5,641 nucleotides of DNA, taken from Microbacteriaceae bacterium. Lineage in GTDB: Bacteria > Actinomycetota > Actinomycetes > Actinomycetales > Microbacteriaceae. Of this stretch, positions 3,785 to 5,641 are shown in pieces. Position numbers and translations under genes: made by a program. The stretch lies in the NCBI GenBank assembly GCA_011620705.1, contig WOYR01000102.1, positions 1 through 5,641 on the forward strand, given 5' to 3'. Under the pieces are notes generated by a model. That model was not told the origin of the DNA. It saw only the letters and a program-made list of their open reading frames with translations, and made no database searches. The first letter of the stretch is position 1; each line of letters opens with the position of its first letter.

Positions 3785-5641
3785 GTGGCGGCAGACGACT
3801 CGGGCTTCGGCACCGAACTGCGCGGGTACAAGAAGGACGACGTCGACCAGGCGATCAACGAGCTCCGGCGCGAGCTGATCAAGGCCAACTCGGACAAGGC
3901 CGACCAGGCCAAGGAGCTGAAGCGCCTCCAGGCGGTCGCCGAAGATCTGCAGGCCGAACTGGACGAGGTCGGCAGCCCCACCTATTCCGGACTCGGCACC
4001 CGCCTCGAGAACATCCTCCGGGTCGCTGAGGAGCAGTCCACCCGGCTCATCAGCCAGGCCGACATCGATGCCGAGAAGCTCAGAGCCAGCGTCGCCCATG
4101 AGGTGCAGCAGCACCGTCAGGACGCCTCGGACCACGCCGAGAAGCTGCTCGGCGACGCGCGGGCGCAGATCGCCCAGCTCGGTTCGGCGGCGCAGCAGGA
4201 GGCCGAGTCGCTCCTCGCCAGGGCTCGAGCGGAAGCCGAGACCATCGCAGACGACGCGGCACGCGAGGCCGCAGCCATCCGCGGCTCGGTCGCCACCGAG
4301 GTCGCAGAGGCGCGTGCAGCGGGCAAGCGCGAGATCGCCGCACTCCGTGCGGAGGCCGAGCGCGAGATCGCCGAGCTGAAAGTCGTCGCCGAGCGCGAAG
4401 TCGCAGAGGCAAGGGAAGCCGCAGCCGTGCTCGCCCGCGACACCGAGAAGGGGCGCGCCGAGTTCGAGGCGGAGAACACCCGCCGTCGCGCCGAGCTCGA
4501 GCACGACATCGAGGAGGGCCGCACCAACCTCGAGCGCGAGACCGACGACGCGCGCACCCAGCTCGAGAACGACACGATCGCCGCCAACGCGGCCCTCGAC
4601 GCCGACACCGAGAAGGCGCGCGCGGAGCTGGATGCCCGCACCAAGCAGGCCGCGGCCGATCACGCCGCCAAGGTGGCCAAGTGGAAGTCCGAGCGGGAGG
4701 CGGCGACGGCGACCGCCAGGGCGGAACTCGCCGCCGAGACGGTCCAGCAGCGGGCGGCGCTGGAGGCTGAGATCACCACCAAGCGCACCGAGGTGGACGA
4801 GGAGGTGCGCGCCAAGCGCACCGCCATCGACGCCGAGGTGGAGTCGAAGCACTCGACACTCGAGGCGGAGCTGGCCGACGCGCGCAACCAGCACGAAGCC
4901 GAGCTGGCCGGACAGCGCAGCTCCTGGGAGGCGGAGCAGGCCGGCGCCCGCGACAGCCTCGCGGCGGAGCTGGCCGGCCAGCGCGCCGCGCAGGAGCAGG
5001 AGCTGGCGCACGCCAAGGCGGCGCACACCTCACAGCTCGACAAGGAGCGCGCCGACCACGACCGCGAGTTGGCCCGCCAGCGCGAGGAGGTCGCGCAGGA
5101 GCTCGAGAATCACCGCGCGCGGATCCAGCACGAGAGCGACACGCAGGCCACGACGCTCGCCGCGGCGGCGGCCCAGGCGCGCGCAGACCTCGAGGTCGAG
5201 TTCACGGCCCGGCGGGACGAGGCCGAGAAGGAGCACCTGGCCAAGCAGCAGGAGGCCGCTGCATCCACCCAGAAGTATCTGGACGAGGCCACCGCGCAAT
5301 TGGCCGAGGCCACCGCTCGCGCCGCCGAGAAGCGCGCGGAAGCCGAGAAGCTCGAGACCGAGTCGATGGCGGCGGCCAAGAAGCTCGGCGCCGACGCGCA
5401 CGCATCCGCCCAGGAGCTGCTCAGCAGCGCCGAGAGCCGCTCGAAGGCTCTCGTGAAGGACGCCGAGAAGAAGGCGGCGGCGCTGCTGAAGGATGCCGAG
5501 AAGCGCCTCGAGCAGATCCGCATCGAACGCGAATCCGTCGCAGGCTACATCGCGAATCTCCGCGGGGTGCTGGACTCGGCCGAACGTGCCGCCAGCGACC
5601 ACGGCTTCCCCATGATGGCGCCCGAGCCGGCCTCGGAGGAG
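3785..5641 (+). CDS. DivIVA/FilP/Scy-like polar coiled-coil scaffold protein, 3' end outside window
   Basis: The frame is open for 619 codons from GTG at 3785 to the right edge with no stop. The N-terminus FGTELRGYKKDDVDQAIN (residues 8-25) matches the DivIVA/Wag31 head, where Phe and adjacent residues bind curved membrane and GYxxDEVD begins the first helix. A short coiled coil (about 26-62) leads to SPTYSGLGTRLENILRVAEE (64-83), like the linker I recall from actinobacterial FilP/Scy ('cellulose-binding') proteins. The rest is charged Ala/Glu/Arg coiled coil with hendecad periodicity: twelve units in 83-214, a 9-residue break (215-223), 24 perfect units in 224-487, then a less regular continuation to about 586, and a Pro/Glu-rich tail (APEPASEE). 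There is no cysteine, membrane span or ATPase motif. It probably self-assembles at the pole or membrane to organise growth or division. Good ribosome binding site and promoter precede it. Alternatives: a dedicated DivIVA paralogue or a generic cytoskeletal filament protein. Confidence 0.88.
   Translation, partial: MAADDSGFGTELRGYKKDDVDQAINELRRELIKANSDKADQAKELKRLQAVAEDLQAELDEVGSPTYSGLGTRLENILRVAEEQSTRLISQADIDAEKLRASVAHEVQQHRQDASDHAEKLLGDARAQIAQLGSAAQQEAESLLARARAEAETIADDAAREAAAIRGSVATEVAEARAAGKREIAALRAEAEREIAELKVVAEREVAEAREAAAVLARDTEKGRAEFEAENTRRRAELEHDIEEGRTNLERETDDARTQLENDTIAANAALDADTEKARAELDARTKQAAADHAAKVAKWKSEREAATATARAELAAETVQQRAALEAEITTKRTEVDEEVRAKRTAIDAEVESKHSTLEAELADARNQHEAELAGQRSSWEAEQAGARDSLAAELAGQRAAQEQELAHAKAAHTSQLDKERADHDRELARQREEVAQELENHRARIQHESDTQATTLAAAAAQARADLEVEFTARRDEAEKEHLAKQQEAAASTQKYLDEATAQLAEATARAAEKRAEAEKLETESMAAAKKLGADAHASAQELLSSAESRSKALVKDAEKKAAALLKDAEKRLEQIRIERESVAGYIANLRGVLDSAERAASDHGFPMMAPEPASEE
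4454..5245 (+). repeat. 24 consecutive 11-residue (33-bp) coiled-coil repeats
   Basis: Residues 224-487 divide without a single insertion or deletion into 24 units of 11, with consensus R-A-x-L-x-A-E-L-x-x-x. Position 1 is Arg in 18 units (Lys or His in three more), position 7 is Glu or Asp in 19, and positions 4 and 8 are mostly Leu/Val/Ile/Phe or Thr. At DNA level the units have diverged, though some pairs stay close: GAGCTGGCCGGACAGCGC at 4901-4918 and GAGCTGGCCGGCCAGCGC at 4967-4984, exactly two units apart, differ by one base. Hendecads favour a straight or slightly right-handed coiled coil. Confidence 0.85.

Noticed and set aside
3599..5026. 475-residue antisense open frame (Leu/Gly/Arg-rich)
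   Set aside because: It is a shadow of the coiled-coil gene: its frame lies opposite Ala/Glu/Arg codons with G/C third positions, and its repetitive Leu/Gly/Arg composition mirrors that. It has no domain I recognise and would also overlap the divergent promoter region.
4632..5456. 274-residue plus-strand frame, Arg/Pro/Ser-rich
   Set aside because: It is a frame-shifted reading of the hendecad array; its 11-residue rhythm is inherited from the repeat in the true frame.

Overview
The window reads as chromosomal DNA from a high-GC actinobacterium, most likely a member of the Microbacteriaceae or a close relative. The grounds are strong G/C bias at third codon positions, GTG and TTG starts, a glgB next to a thioredoxin-fold/TPR protein (a pairing also known from Mycobacterium, glgB Rv1326c near Rv1324), and a DivIVA/FilP/Scy-like coiled-coil gene of the kind used in polar growth. 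The genus is inference. I see no phage, transposon, tRNA, rRNA, CRISPR or plasmid signature.

Layout, left to right. (1) 3-557 (+): the C-terminal 184 codons of the glycogen branching enzyme GlgB, cut by the left edge. (2) 558-695: a short convergent intergenic region with an exact 18-bp tandem duplication that carries the glgB stop codon, a perfect 18-bp palindrome, and a GC-rich hairpin just past the end of the next gene. (3) 696-1652 (-): a CnoX/YbbN-like protein (thioredoxin fold plus TPRs) with no cysteine at all. (4) 1708-3459 (-): a 583-residue polytopic membrane protein, read from a TTG start with a strong Shine-Dalgarno, carrying an internal lipoprotein-signal-like segment; I do not recognise its function. 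Genes 4 and 3 lie head to tail, 55 bp apart, and are probably one operon. (5) 3460-3784: a divergent intergenic region with a plausible promoter for the rightward gene. (6) 3785 to the right edge (+): a very long open frame with no stop inside the window, so a finder that requires a stop misses it. It encodes at least 619 residues: a DivIVA-like N-terminal membrane/pole-binding motif followed by an almost unbroken hendecad (11-residue) coiled-coil rod.

How they may work together: GlgB makes the branch points of glycogen; the CnoX-like protein is probably a redox-inert holdase or co-chaperone; the unknown membrane protein displays two extracytoplasmic domains; the coiled-coil protein probably builds a polar or cytoskeletal scaffold. 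A functional link between the envelope protein and the divergent scaffold gene is possible but rests on adjacency alone. The most unusual items are the internal lipobox in the membrane protein, the cysteine-free thioredoxin domain and the length and regularity of the hendecad array. I do not find a clearly new multi-gene system.
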